A DNA stretch of 24,452 nucleotides, taken from NCBI GenBank assembly GCA_002633005.1, contig NMRA01001042.1, forward strand, positions 40,601 through 65,052, written 5' to 3'. Both the position numbers and the translations under genes were made by a program. This stretch comes from Phoronis australis (Eukaryota > Phoronida > Phoronidae). Under the pieces are notes generated by a model. That model was given only the letters and a program-made list of their open reading frames with translations, was not told the origin of the DNA and did not search any database. This document shows positions 1-10,995 of the stretch, piece by piece; positions within the stretch are counted from its first letter, which is position 1; the number at the start of each line of letters is the position of its first letter.

Positions 1-87
1 TGATTCAATTACGTGCGTGGTATTGCAGAAAATGATCTTGAATGGCGCCATTTTGAAGATGCATGGATAACCGACGGGAAAGACTGC
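1..87 (-). repeat. Inverted arm of Penelope-like element (87 bp, perfect match to 863-949)
   Basis: Bases 1-87 are the exact reverse complement of 863-949, which is the middle of the GIY-YIG endonuclease coding region of the same element. Identity stops abruptly at 88, where reverse-transcriptase sequence in the opposite orientation begins. The arm reaches the window edge, so it may be longer outside. Penelope-like elements are known for complex insertions with inverted 5' pieces, and this fits. An assembly chimera is the alternative. Confidence 0.85.
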
Positions 88-1050
88 GAAAAGAGGGCTA
101 GCAATGTGATTGGTGGTATTCCTATCTATGTACGTTATGTAGATGACATTTTTGTTTATTGTGCCTTTGATGACTTGTTATCAGTACGTGATGAACCGCT
201 TGAGCGTCACTCTGTATTGAAGTTTAGCCTACCCACGAGCTTCCTGTAAATGACAAGATTCCGTTTTTGGACGTTCTTGTGAACCATTCCCCTTCTGAAT
301 TTTCTACATCAGTTTACCACAAGCCTACTGATAAAGGTTTCTGTCTCCACGCCAAAAGTGAGTGCCCTGAGCGGTACAAGGTCGCCGTTGTGGTCAACTT
401 CCTAAAGAGGGCGTATTCCGTGTCGTCCAACTCAGTGGCTATTGTTCAATCAAGAGGTATATCGCATAAGGCAAACACTGGTGAATAATGGGTATACCAA
501 TGCTTTTGTGGATTTCCATATTAAGCGATTTGTGTCCAGAATTAGCTATGAAGTCCCTGCACGTCGGGCCGGTGTCACCAAAAATATATTTTACAAAAAT
601 GTCACGTCTAATAATTACCCCCAGGACGAACACGCCATTAAGAAAATCATAAGGGACAATGGTTAAAGTTTGTAAGCCTGATGATTACCTTGATGTTATT
701 ATTTATTATCGGAATAGGAAGTCCTCCAACTTGGTCATGAAAAATAACATTTCTAAAGTGAAAGTCCGCCCCGTCAGTGTAGTGTTGTTTATGAGTTTGT
801 ATGCCCTATGAACGAATGTCTTCGTTCAAACGTCAAACAATGTTACATTGGTCAAACGGTTTGCAGTCTTTCCCGTCGGTTATCCATGCATCTTCAAAAT
901 GGCGCCATTCAAGATCATTTTCTGCAATACCACGCACGTAATTGAATCACCCGTCAAGAATTTGTGGAAAACACGTCAATTCGCTACATCATTTTTGGTC
1001 ATAGTAACGATTAGAAAACGGACAATCTCCCACGCTCATTGCACCACATA
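88..1050 (+). pseudogene. Penelope-like retroelement remnant: reverse transcriptase C-terminal part plus GIY-YIG endonuclease
   Basis: This is the decayed 3' part of a Penelope-like element polyprotein. The reverse-transcriptase catalytic box reads RYVDDIF (YVDD codons at 136-147). About 30 codons on, in another frame, comes the family's IPFLDVLV block (about 258-281), then VYHKPTDKGF. A third frame (about 436-663) carries NQEVYRIRQTLVNNGY and a fourth (662 to about 780) KPDDYLDVIIYYRNR. The GIY-YIG endonuclease follows from about 784, with CYIGQT at 841-858 and SLSRRLSMHLQNGAIQDHF after it. Frame changes lie near 225-237, 430-436, 660 and 780, and two in-frame stops lie near 943 and 1015, so it is dead. 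The upstream RT domain is absent: sequence before 88 is an inverted piece of the endonuclease. Family assignment is by motif recognition and is firm; the exact clade is not determined. Confidence 0.88.
863..949 (+). repeat. Direct-orientation partner of the 87-bp inverted arm
   Basis: This is part of the GIY-YIG coding region and is exactly complementary to 1-87. Together the arms enclose 775 bp of RT and endonuclease sequence, so the element looks like a large imperfectly filled hairpin. Confidence 0.85.
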
Positions 1051-1401
1051 GATGTGACTTGAATGGTAATCGACACTTGTCCTGCTGTAGCCTACATATC
1101 CTGGTAATGTCTTATGAAAAGGCGAAACGTTGAGTTAACAAGAACTTTTTTATTTGTGCGGCGATTGTCCATTTTCCAATTATTCTAAAGCTAACCATCG
1201 GAAATAGTTCTTTTGTGTAATTAAAAATAGGGGTCTTCACGTTCTTCAAAATTCCACCCTTTTGATGGCGGTCAATCCTATTGTATTTTTTTTACATTTT
1301 TGGTTGTTTGGATCGAATGTCTTGATACTTCTGTGATGTGCACGAATGTTTGTGTTTTTTATGAATTTGGAATCTCAAATTCCCTCGAGAATACGTAGTG
1401 T

Positions 1402-1545
1402 CCATGGGCGGCGCACCAAAGGGGGCTGGGGGGGGCTATAGCCCCATTTTTTTCCGTGCTGGGCCGCCCATGGTCTATGGGCGGTGCATCACAGGGGGCT
1501 GGGGGCTTTAGCCCCCACTTTTTTCAGTGCCCGCGCCGCCCATGG
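1402..1545. repeat. Tandem pair of GC-rich hairpins
   Basis: Two units of about 72 bp follow each other (1402-1473 and 1475-1545). Each begins with CCATGGGCGG or a one-base variant and ends with its inverted repeat CCGCCCATGG. Inside each, a G-run (GGGGGCTGGGGG) faces a GCCCC run across a short A/T spacer, so each unit can fold into a nested hairpin. The composition stands out from the AT-rich surroundings. It could be a small foldback element that duplicated itself. No coding sense was found in it. Confidence 0.6.
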
Positions 1546-4500
1546 TGTCGGATTTTCATGTATAGAGGTACAAAGGGACATTTCACCGAACTGCTCCACC
1601 GAGAGAGGGTACCGTCTGAAATGGGACACCTTAATTATGAAAGACTAAACATTATTAAGCTTGGAAAAGAGTGACAGTTCATTCCACCGTCGTGTGGTCA
1701 CAAGACGGTACAGGAAGGGACCCTCTTCAACACGAAAGTCAGTTGCACGATTTTACAAAAAACAGGAAACTAGACGTAATCAAGTCCAACACTGGGGCCT
1801 CTATCAGTGAGCAGAACCTGAAAATTTGTCAATAAAAACATACAAAGGGTGGCCACTTGAATGTCGTCAATGGCCCCCTTCAAAGGTGGGGCCCCTCAAT
1901 ATGAAATTATCAATATTTTGAAAAATCAAGAAATGCAAGAAATGTGCAGCAACTGATGATATCAGTCAAGACATCAAGTGATACACAATTCGAGAAAAAA
2001 GCGACAGTTGTTTCCGTAATCCCTTGCCAGAGAGGGGCTTCTGGAAAAATGTGGTTTTGCAGTCGCAAAATTTTGAATTATTGAATTTAAAAATCAAGTA
2101 AATTAATACGCTCCGCAAAATCTTCGTTATACAATTTTTTCGATTTTTCGAAATATAATGCATGAACCATTACGTGTACGTTTTCAAGTGCGTTTAGACG
2201 ACCCGTGCTTCGAAAGCGGAGACCCCAACAACAATGTCTTGGCCAGGGTCCCCAAAGGTAAACCATGCAATGATACAGAGTTGTTAAATGTTTCTCTTGA
2301 TTTTTCCCTCTTATCCGCATTTAGCAGTCTTTCGTTTCTCGACTGTCCCCGCCCCACGCGCATGTCCGTTGCCACGGTTGAACCCTGACGCCTGAAAAAT
2401 TTTTTGGGGGGCCTGTGCCGTTTGGTTTATATGAAGTGATATGTAAAACAGTTAAACAAATTTGTTTTAAGAAACGCATTATCTCGGACTATCGACCTAA
2501 ATACACGCATATACCACAGCAGAGTGTATTAGCTTTTGTTATTCGACAAAAAAACGAACAGTTTTCATAATACATATTTTCTGGTGTTTTTTTTCAATTG
2601 AACCATTGCCACACATTCAACACATTCAGTTATAGTATACAGCTTTGTGCCAGACTCCTCGAAATCTGTTTCATACAAAATAAAATAAATGTTTGCACTT
2701 TTTTCCCACTTAAAAGCTGATCAAACTAATCTCACAACTGTAAAGGTCTTAGAAGAAGCAAATATTTACTCATCGAATGGTCACTTTTGTATATATAGCA
2801 AAAACTGTTGTGACGCTATACATCTATCCCCACCTATAACAAAGCTAATCTATTAGCGAATAGCAAAGGACATGGATACTTAGACATGAATCAGACTCCA
2901 GAACATCAATAGCCGAAGCAAAAATCTCATGAACTAATGTTTATCCAGTAGCCAGTTAATTTCTTGTCGGTTTGCGTAGAAAACATTGCCTCAAGCACAA
3001 TTATTTGTATTCCCCTAGCTAATGATTACGCCTGACGTAGATAATGTTCTTGTTACCTTGAACTTCTGTAAGAATTATTTCATTCTTTCATTACCTAGAA
3101 GAGCAACTTAAACGGATATGACGTGTTTAAAGTAGTTGCATATAATGTCTTTTTCAATTTTTAATTTCTTTTATGCTATTTAACTCGGCTTTTGAAGAGA
3201 AAACTGTATGATACCTTTAAATGTAAAAAAGATCAAGGCATTATTTTCACGCGATTGATTCTTGAAAGGATTGTCGCGTCATAAATTCCCAAAGTTTTAT
3301 TGGCATAGCCTACTGACTGAAATTGACTTTGGAACTACTTCAAGTCTGCAGGGACGTGATAGTCTTTGTTTATAAAACACCAAATCTTTAGTGCGACGAC
3401 AGTACTTGTCCCACAATGTACATCCTAAGGCACAATCTTGAGACTGAACAGATATTCATTTGGTAATTAATATTGGGAAGAAACAATACAACTTTAATTT
3501 TTTCGTTTGCATATGTCCCATGCACGTGTATTTTACCCTCGTGAGGTGGTAAAAAAGTCTCATTACTTCTCAGGTCGGTGGGAGGTGCACCTGCCAAAGC
3601 AAAAAATATACGGTCGAGCATTGTGGCGAGCGTTTTCTTATACTTGTAGCTGACAACAGAGTGCGTCATTAATTGAAGTTAATAATGCCTGCTAAGTACA
3701 CACACTATAGTGTAAACGGCACGTAATACACGATTGCAAATATCAGTTCTAGCCTGTGTCCATAATTTTGCGAGTAAGCCATTGTACGCGTTTGTGAAAA
3801 TACGATGTTTGAACTAGTTAATAAATTTCCGGTCAGTTGAAACATGGCCAGGTTAATGAACAATGTAATCTATTGGAAAGACACCTAAAGAAGACACACA
3901 TTTGTTTTGTGATGAAATAACAAAAAGCCTTGACAAACAGAAAGATCATGGTTGCCGGAAAATTCATGAGATTTCGAGCTCCAGAGATCTTGACTGTGTT
4001 TACGAGTACACAGGCAACCTTCAGGTTTTGCACCTTCCCGCAGCTATCTAAAATCTATGTCTTAGTTTTGTATGCTTTTATATTATGGAGGGTTATTTTG
4101 CTAGTGGATTGCATGGTATTTGGTATAAGCTTAAAAAATTATGAAATTATGTTGTTTAACAATAACTACTTGGCTAAACATTGCACGTTATCTTCCTTTA
4201 TTGGCACGTTCCAACTGTATTCGCGTATCTCGCAAAAAGAGAACTGACTGCCGTATATGAGTATACTATAGCTTATGCGCATGTACCCAAAATAACGTGC
4301 TTTTATCACAAAACAACTTCGCTAAATGTTTCGCAAAACAGACACGAACACTATTGTCTCGTCTATAGGCGATTGGCGACTAACCCTTGCATGTGTGCAT
4401 TGGGTGCTTCTTGTTTTTCTTTGTACTTTTCTTACTGTCAATTTAAATCCGAAAAAATTGTCGATTATTTCAATAAATCACTTTCTTAAAGTTTTAGGAT

Positions 4501-5496
4501 ATCAATTCGGCAGTGATACGTTGCGCTCCTTTAGACAATGCCAGCAGAAGATTTTACTCCTGCCACGGGAACCAGCGAATATAAATCGTTCACCCACGAA
4601 AATGGGGTTTTACTCCAGTGCTACGCGTGAAGGCGCATTCACCCAATTCCATGTACAAGTGTAGGCTCACAGATAAGCGCAAAGGCCCAAATACGCAATA
4701 TGTCTAAGAATTTGCGCAGTAATATGAATCATTGAAAAAGTGTCCTTTCCAAATCAGGTAACTCTAATTTATCTTGTCGAGGTCGTGACTTTTGCAATCG
4801 TCAGTAATATCACAGTGCGTTCACAGGTAATAGTGTACATCTTTGTATGTTGATAAGCAAATACCCTCAGTGAAGGAGCCAATTGTGAGTATCTTAGCCA
4901 TCGTGATAGTTGAGCAAGCAAGTCGAGTTTATTAGACAAACAAATCCTTTCATGTGTACAGCGCTGTTAATTTTACAATATCCCTGAAAAATATTTTCAT
5001 TGCCATCCTCCTAACCAAATAAAGTAGCATTTTGACTTACCAGGACGAGAAAAATAAATAGAAAATAGGAGTCTGCCTATGTGTAACAGTGCTGATTGTG
5101 TTCTCACGAAATATTATTTTCTGGTCAAATTTTTGTGCTAACGTAATGGGGCTTTGAGGGACAAGAAATTTTGCGTGTCTAAGTACGTGGACGTGTGTGT
5201 ATTTATTACTCGACAGCGTTACTTCGCTTATCATATTGCAAGACGTCTCCGACCCCAACAACTTTAAGGCGATTTGTTAACAATGGCATTGTACACAAAC
5301 ACTAAAGCGCTGATTCAGATGCGCTTATTTAACATCAATAGCCAAAAAGGATATATGGAACCTTAAACAAATCTTAACAAAATGGTCTCTTCGAGAAGCG
5401 CATACAAAGTTTAAACAACGAGCAGTGTAGAGACAGACGAAGATTGTTAAGGGACAGGGACTCGTCACTGTTGGATTAAGCGGAGAATAACGAAAA
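1546..5496. other. No recognisable gene
   Basis: About 4 kb of AT-rich sequence holds only short unrelated open frames (the longest about 112 codons, 4326-4664), which overlap each other in different frames and show no known motif. Neither segmental-duplication unit matches this stretch. It should contain the promoter of the VWA gene next to 5497, but I see no convincing TATA box or initiator at a suitable distance. Confidence 0.5.
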
Positions 5497-5514
5497 ATGG
5501 CGAAAGCGACATGA
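5497..5514 (+). promoter_or_regulatory. Short upstream ORF overlapping the start codon of the VWA gene
   Basis: An upstream ATG at 5497 in a strong context (A at -3, G at +4) opens a five-codon frame, MAKAT, that stops with TGA at 5512-5514. The stop overlaps the proposed main start at 5511 as ATGA. The main ATG has G at -3 but A at +4, a weaker context. This arrangement is typical of uORFs that lower translation or hand ribosomes on by reinitiation. That the transcript includes both ATGs is assumed. Confidence 0.4.
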
Positions 5515-5565
5515 AGGAAATTGTCTTATTCTGCTTATTTTTGACTGTTAGAGTTCCACTAGTCT
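5511..5565 (+). CDS. Exon 1 of the VWA-domain gene: signal peptide
   Basis: The frame reads MKEIVLFCLFLTVRVPLV and then meets a consensus donor, T|GTAAGT, after 18 codons plus one base (phase 1). A charged start followed by a hydrophobic core rich in Leu, Val and Phe is what a secretory signal peptide looks like; one Arg interrupts the core. Spliced to the exon at 6219, also phase 1, the protein continues FASCGTDGV, giving a plausible cleavage site near the Ala-Ser before the first VWA strand. Phase and position, just ahead of the first VWA exon, support this as the gene start. It is not repeated in the second unit, so that unit depends on this exon or is silent. The donor and start are seen; use as an exon is inferred. 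Confidence 0.65.
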
Positions 5566-6218
5566 GTAAGTATACAATACAAAGTATCTAAAACATGGTT
5601 ACGTAAAAATGTTAAGACTATTGGCTGTTGAAAAGCATGTGTTTTTGTAACAAGCTAGTTCAGCAATTTGTCAGAATACCAAATACGCACCAAAATAATC
5701 ACGTTTGTGCTCTGCAATAATCAAATATTCGAAATAATTCTGAAATCACAAAATGTTTTTATGAGAACATCCACAGTGTTGTAGATACATCTTGATTACT
5801 GGTTTTTGTTCAGTTCCGCAAACAACGAACAGATTGAATCACAAGGTGATCTGAAAATCAAAATTAAAAAATTGTAAAATAATATATACACTGATGTTGT
5901 TCAATAGTGAATCAAATAGACAAATAAACGCGGAAAAATCAGGAACCCCAACTGGGGATCCTGTGCAAAAGGCGAAGTGCCGCTCATGGACCGGACGACA
6001 TAACAGTTGGCTGCAAACAGCAATTGCACAGATATAGAGTCCTCAGTAGCTCAGTCTTAAGAACATTAAAAATCAATAGCACCCAGAATTTATTGAGCAA
6101 GATGAGTCCCTTCCACTCAATTGCTCGTTTGTAAAAGCTCCATGACTTAAAAAGCAACTGTAGAATGCAAAGAGCTTATTTCTGATTTAGTTAATAACGT
6201 GAAACGTTTTACTTTAAG
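5566..6218 (+). other. Intron 1
   Basis: Bounded by GTAAGT at 5566 and by TTTACTTTAAG ending at 6218. From about 5872 onward the sequence matches 13927-14270 almost base for base; before 5872 it is unique. This is the left edge of the segmental duplication. Confidence 0.6.
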
Positions 6219-6548
6219 TTGCTTCTTGTGGGACGGATGGCGTTCTACTGTTGGATACGTCGCAAACCGTTTCTATCAACGACTTCCAGAAGCTTCAAGA
6301 CTTCGCTAAACGAATCACCAGCAGTTGGGATTTCGCATCCTCAACCTTGACCTTAATTAACTTCGGGAAGCAAAATGAAGAAGTCATAAGCTTTTCGTCG
6401 AGTCAAACTGACGTGGATGCCGCCATTGACGGTATGAGCCGTAAGGGCGGCGAAGCCTATACTCATCAGGCACTGAACTCCGCCAAACATTTGCTGACGA
6501 CGAACGCGGGGGCCAGCCCCAAGTGGGTGGTCATACTCCTAAGCGCCG
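6219..6548 (+). CDS. Exon 2: N-terminal half of VWA domain 1
   Basis: This exon encodes 110 codons covering the first strands and helices of a VWA fold, a Rossmann-like ligand-binding domain common in extracellular proteins. The first strand reads TDGVLLLDTSQTVS, then DFQKLQDFAKRI, STLTLINFGKQ, and GGEAYTHQALNSAK, ending with WVVILLSAG. The acceptor is CTTTAAG at 6212-6218 and the donor G|GTGAGC at 6549; both introns are phase 1 and the exon is 330 bp. MIDAS residues are only partly kept: D-x-S-x-T in motif 1, Ala where the motif-2 Thr is expected, and Ala where the motif-3 Asp (usual TDG) is expected. The partner second half is the exon at 12221. Confidence 0.85.
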
Positions 6549-7493
6549 GTGAGCTTCACGTAATTTTGTTTTAGATGTACTTTATAAAGATATCAATTTA
6601 TGCTCACCTTCCGAGCAATTGTATTTTCTCGTGATACAAGAAATGTTTTCAGTACAACAAAAATAGTACCTGATAGTTTATGCAGTTGCCACACAAAAAC
6701 GTAGCACTTTAAACGAGACACAAATTTTGAGCGAGACTTCTGCGACAATTTCTGTGAATCTCCGAACTCGGACTCGACTGTATTTTTGACATTTTCCGCT
6801 CTTGTTTAGGTACAAATTCAAGGTAATGAAAAGTTCAATTTTGTATGCTCGAGCATTTCAATGTTTACGCAGACGTGATTTGCGCTTCATGACCTCTAGA
6901 TACGAGCTACAAACTTGAGTTCAAGTTCAATATTTCCAGTTTAGATTCTTAACCAATGGTTTTGAAGATGGAGTCATCAAGTGCGTACTAGAATTAGATT
7001 TTCATTCAAGAAAACCATGTTTTTCTTGGGCAAAGAACATTTAGTGCTTAGGTCAATTTTAAGAGAAAATAGACCAGAAATGTGAGAAATAACATTGAGT
7101 TGAAGCTCGAAGGTCAGACCTTGGAGCCTGGTGTCGTGCATCTAGTGCCAAATGATTACTATGTTTGGTCTTCACATTTTTCGTTGTAAAAGGCACACGT
7201 TTCGCAACAGTTTCTTGCAGCAGGCATTTAGATAATTTTATTAGTGTATAGTATATTTTTAAATTGTGTGTTCTTACGGAAAGTGTTTGTATTATGTGTG
7301 TGCGTTTAAGTTACTGCCTCCTCCCTGCTGGATCCTCGCTTCTTCTTGTTTAATTTGCTTGATACAAACGGACGAAGGATTCCGTTGATACGGAGTAGAT
7401 GAGTTGAATGTTTTACCAGTTGAATTAATTCCTTTTATGACAATTACTGTTTTTATTATTATCACAATTATCAATAACAATAACAACAAAACT

Positions 7494-7529
7494 TAAATAA
7501 TAACAAAAATAACAATAATAATAATAATG

Positions 7530-7572
<43 letters not shown>

Positions 7573-7592
7573 TAATAATAATAACAACAATC
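7494..7592. repeat. (TAA)n microsatellite, unit 1 copy
   Basis: A run of TAA/AAT triplets with a few CAA and TGA interruptions. The unit 2 counterpart (15541-15613) has a shorter uninterrupted run, a length change since duplication. Apparent poly-Ile reading frames here are products of the repeat. Confidence 0.85.
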
Positions 7593-7879
7593 ATGTCATT
7601 AACATTTTCGTCATCATTATTATTACGACCACTATTACAACTACTATTACAAATGGAAAATGTCAGTCAATATGGAGAACTCAAATGCCGTTTTTTCATA
7701 TATTTATTATCATTGATAAACAAGTACACCAACAAAACGAACGAGAACATCAACATTCATTCACGTATGCACACCTCAGGAGAAACCATTCTCGTACCTC
7801 GTGTCTCGTAAGCAACATGGAGTTATTGTAAACAACAAAATTTTTCCCATTTCCCAGAGAAGCTGTCATACACAAAATA

Positions 7880-9934
7880 TTTATATGCAATTAATTTATA
7901 TGTAACAAACTTGTGAATAATAGCTGACATCTTTCCTTGTAAATGTATTGTTTGGCTATTAATAGCAAAATGTTGAACAGAAAATCGTGTGTCTTCAAGA
8001 ATAACACGTTTGTAAGAGAGACAGTTGGGAAGCTAAATGAGATACTTTTGAAGTAGTTCTTTGAATTCCTTCCAAAAATCTTGAACAGGGCGACATTCCC
8101 AAAAAGGTGTGACAGCGTCTCTGGATCTTTAATACAAAAGAAACATAAATTTGGATCCCGAACTTGGAATTTGACTCAAAGTATTTGTTGCACTAATTCT
8201 GTGTAATATTCTAAATTGAAACAATCTAATGTTGGGGTCGGTTGTAACTTCATAAGGCAATGCGTACATTTTCTTCCAAACTACCTCCTAACTCTATTTC
8301 CCATTTACACTCTGACGTAGAAGGTCTTTTAATATAGAACAAATAAATCTAAAGGCATGCATGGGGAATAAATGTTAACACTTTTAAGTTTACTTTGAAG
8401 TAGACTTTTTGAAACCTTCTTACAATAGAAACAACGCCGTTATGTTCTAAAATATTAAGTTGGTTTACACATCGAACCCGTTTATCATATGGTCTAACGA
8501 AATCGCCATCAGAGGTATAAATATTTCTGATAAATCTTTAGCCTTTTACAAACCAAGATTTTGAAAAACACTTCTGCCTCCGATCCCCAAGTTACTGTTA
8601 AACCACAAAGATTGATTCAAAAAGTCTTGTTTACTCGCAACGATTATTTTTTCATAGAAAGTTGTGAAACTTCCAAATACGTCGCACCAGAAGCAATTAT
8701 TAATTAGAGTCAACTTTGACTAATATAGTCTTCTCCTAATGAAGCAATAATTTTTAAGAACGGGTACAGTGGGTAGTAACTGACCACTTTTAGACGCGGG
8801 GCTTTCAAGATATCTACGGGCCATGGCGGGTTTTAAGATTTTGCTGAAAGTATGCATATTAATCATTTGAAGTCCCCCTCGATCTAGTCCTAAACAGGCC
8901 GTAGTTCGTTTAATTTTATCATTACGAGCCTACCATACAAATCTAAATCATATCGTATTCAATTCATCCAACACCTTTACTGTTGGATTTGATAAACTTG
9001 ACAACAAAAAATAATTTTCGAAATAGCTAACGTTTTAATTACAGTTACTCTACCAAATGGCGTTAATTTTCGTCGACTCCAATTTTTTAATAAAGACTGA
9101 ATCTCACTCACTCTTCCAGTGAAGGTCTTATGCGACATACTATCCAACTTTGTGTCAAAATCCGCACCCAAAAACGATTTTTTGTTCTGGACAGACTTTC
9201 TGTTATAAGAATCACGTCATCACTACCAGTTTTACTTGCAAACCATATGGCTTTTGTTTTATCCACATTCACTTGGAAACCTGAGACACCAGTACACAAA
9301 TGTAGTACATTCAATGTGCTAGTCAATGACAAATTCGACCCATCCAAAGTAATTGATGTGTCGTCTGAATATTGCGAATTTAAATATTCCTTATTTCCCG
9401 CAACTACACTTGAAATATTTTTTATTAGTCTTGATTAAATACGCCAAAATCTCCTTGCACAATATATAAATGTAGGGAGACAGGGGGTCACTTAGTCTGC
9501 AACCACACGAAATATTTAACCAGGAAGATGGGTGACCATTTACGACAACACACGACTTCATATTACTATGAAAGACTTTCACCCACCTTCTGATCGACCA
9601 ACCAAAATTAAGGAAAGACAAAGTTTTTTTGTATAAAATTTCACGAAAATTAATCAAATACTATCGCAAAATCGATTAGTAAGAACAAACCTGGTTTGTT
9701 AGCTAACTGCGCATAATACGGTAAATTTTACACGGATACTTTCGTTCATATTTTTTCCAGAAGCAAAATCTGTCTGGTCCTTAGCGATTAGTTTTCCCAA
9801 AACGGATTTTAACCGTTCAGCCACAGCCAAAGAAACCACTTTATATGTCATACCGAGTAAGGATAAATTAAATATTGTGGTGTTTAAAAAGCGAGGAAGT
9901 GTAAAGAAAACTGAGAGGTGGACATAAAGGAGAA
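7880..9934 (-). mobile_element. Non-LTR retrotransposon remnant (L1/Tx1-like), unit 1 copy
   Basis: Read on the minus strand from about 9934 downward, broken frames give the order of an L1-type reverse transcriptase: a KVVSLAVAERLKSVLGKL block with the DQTDFASGKN segment (about 9750-9870), SFLNFGWSIRRWVKVFHSN and CGCRLSDPLSPYIYILC (about 9450-9640), VDKTKAIWF (about 9250), then WSRRKLTPFGRVTVIKTL (about 9025-9080). The last is characteristic of L1/Tx1 elements. A C-terminal Cys-rich segment near 8100-8160 matches the clearer CPFCIKAPETLSHLF in unit 2. The element is 5' truncated, with frameshifts and stops throughout. It sits in the antisense orientation inside the intron and predates the duplication. 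Confidence 0.75.
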
Positions 9935-10995
9935 AGCAGATGAGGCCAGCAAGTGCTAAGTCGTAAATATTAAAACACGCTCTGCTTGACTGCTTGACTT
10001 ATTTTTTTTTTGGATACAATGCACACCTAGATCATTACATTACTCTGGCAAATGCACTCTGATGACAAGCACACGCACGCTTACTCTCACACACACGCAT
10101 ACAAACTTCAAAACAAACGTCACGTGACAACAACATGTGTTCCCACAGAGATTTTTCTCGGGTTGCGTGCTACAATCTAGCGCCAGATTTGGACTTAATC
10201 TGCAGTTAATCCAGACTTCACAAGAACTTAAAAATCTTAGAGACGCTATTTGGAAAACTTGAGGAGGATTTCAGGTAATTTGTTGAGTCAAAGCTGTATT
10301 CTTATTTAAGAATTCAAGCCCTATCGACGATTGCGAGACCAGCAGCTACGCATTTGTCGGCAAGATTTCGCCATGGAACTTCAACAAAATTTTATGAAAA
10401 ATGATCGTAATTTAACAACGAATTTTGATAGCAATGTACCACAATTTTGTAGAAAGTAAATAATAATAATCTGCACGCTTTATCTTAGCGCGTAATGCAT
10501 ATAGTGTGCATACGTTAAGTGAGTCGACCCAGAACAGGTGATTGTGCAGAGGCATTATCCTCAAAATTGCTCATGTTGGCTTGGTTCTGGTCCAGCGAAA
10601 ACAAGTTTTTTTTTCACTACCAACCGCCATGGAGTATTTGTTACTGTTTCTTTGAAGGGAGATATTGTTGGGCAGTTTCTAAGATACGTTTTCTTGCCGC
10701 CCTCAAAATGAGCGCTGCACACTTTATGCTACGAAGTCGGAAAGAATTCACGAAGTCGGCCTTTGCTACCAGCTCTACCGATGTCTCTGACCCATGTTTA
10801 ACGCAGTTCTTGATCCTTGGGAAACAGGTAGTAACTAAATTTTTTATTTCGCTAACTGGTATTATAGCATGCCAGGCACACAACACGTATAACCTCCCTG
10901 TGGCCGGTTCGCCCCCACGCTTGCCGACGTACTTGTTTACCAGCTTAACCACAATGCAACATTCTGACCCATTTCCAATATGGCGGCGTTGCAAC
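9935..10995. other. Unit 1-specific segment, no recognised gene
   Basis: The sequence GGAGAA (ending 9934) and the AACTC block near 10991-10995 flank about 1.06 kb that is absent from unit 2, where the two flanks meet at 17990-17996. I see no terminal repeats or target duplication, so a deletion in unit 2 is as likely as an insertion here. It includes a poly-T/A tract and a CA-rich stretch (10060-10130). A minus-strand open frame of 145 codons (11078-10641) crosses it but begins in antisense LINE sequence and matches no family I know; the overlapping plus frame (10519-11067) looks like its shadow or the reverse. Confidence 0.5.

Noticed and set aside
2158-2388. Open frames on both strands in a locally GC-richer stretch
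   Set aside because: Short, mutually overlapping and without recognisable domains; possibly an old element, but I cannot support a name.
3930-4664. Three overlapping plus-strand frames of 102-112 codons
   Set aside because: They lie in different frames, have no motif, and show no credible splice or promoter context; chance frames are likely.
7527-7811. Open frame beginning with a poly-Ile run
   Set aside because: Product of the TAA microsatellite; the unit 2 copy does not keep the frame.
9130-9438. Plus-strand 102-codon frame, repeated at 17184-17492
   Set aside because: Antisense of the LINE reverse transcriptase read on the minus strand; its recurrence comes from the duplication.
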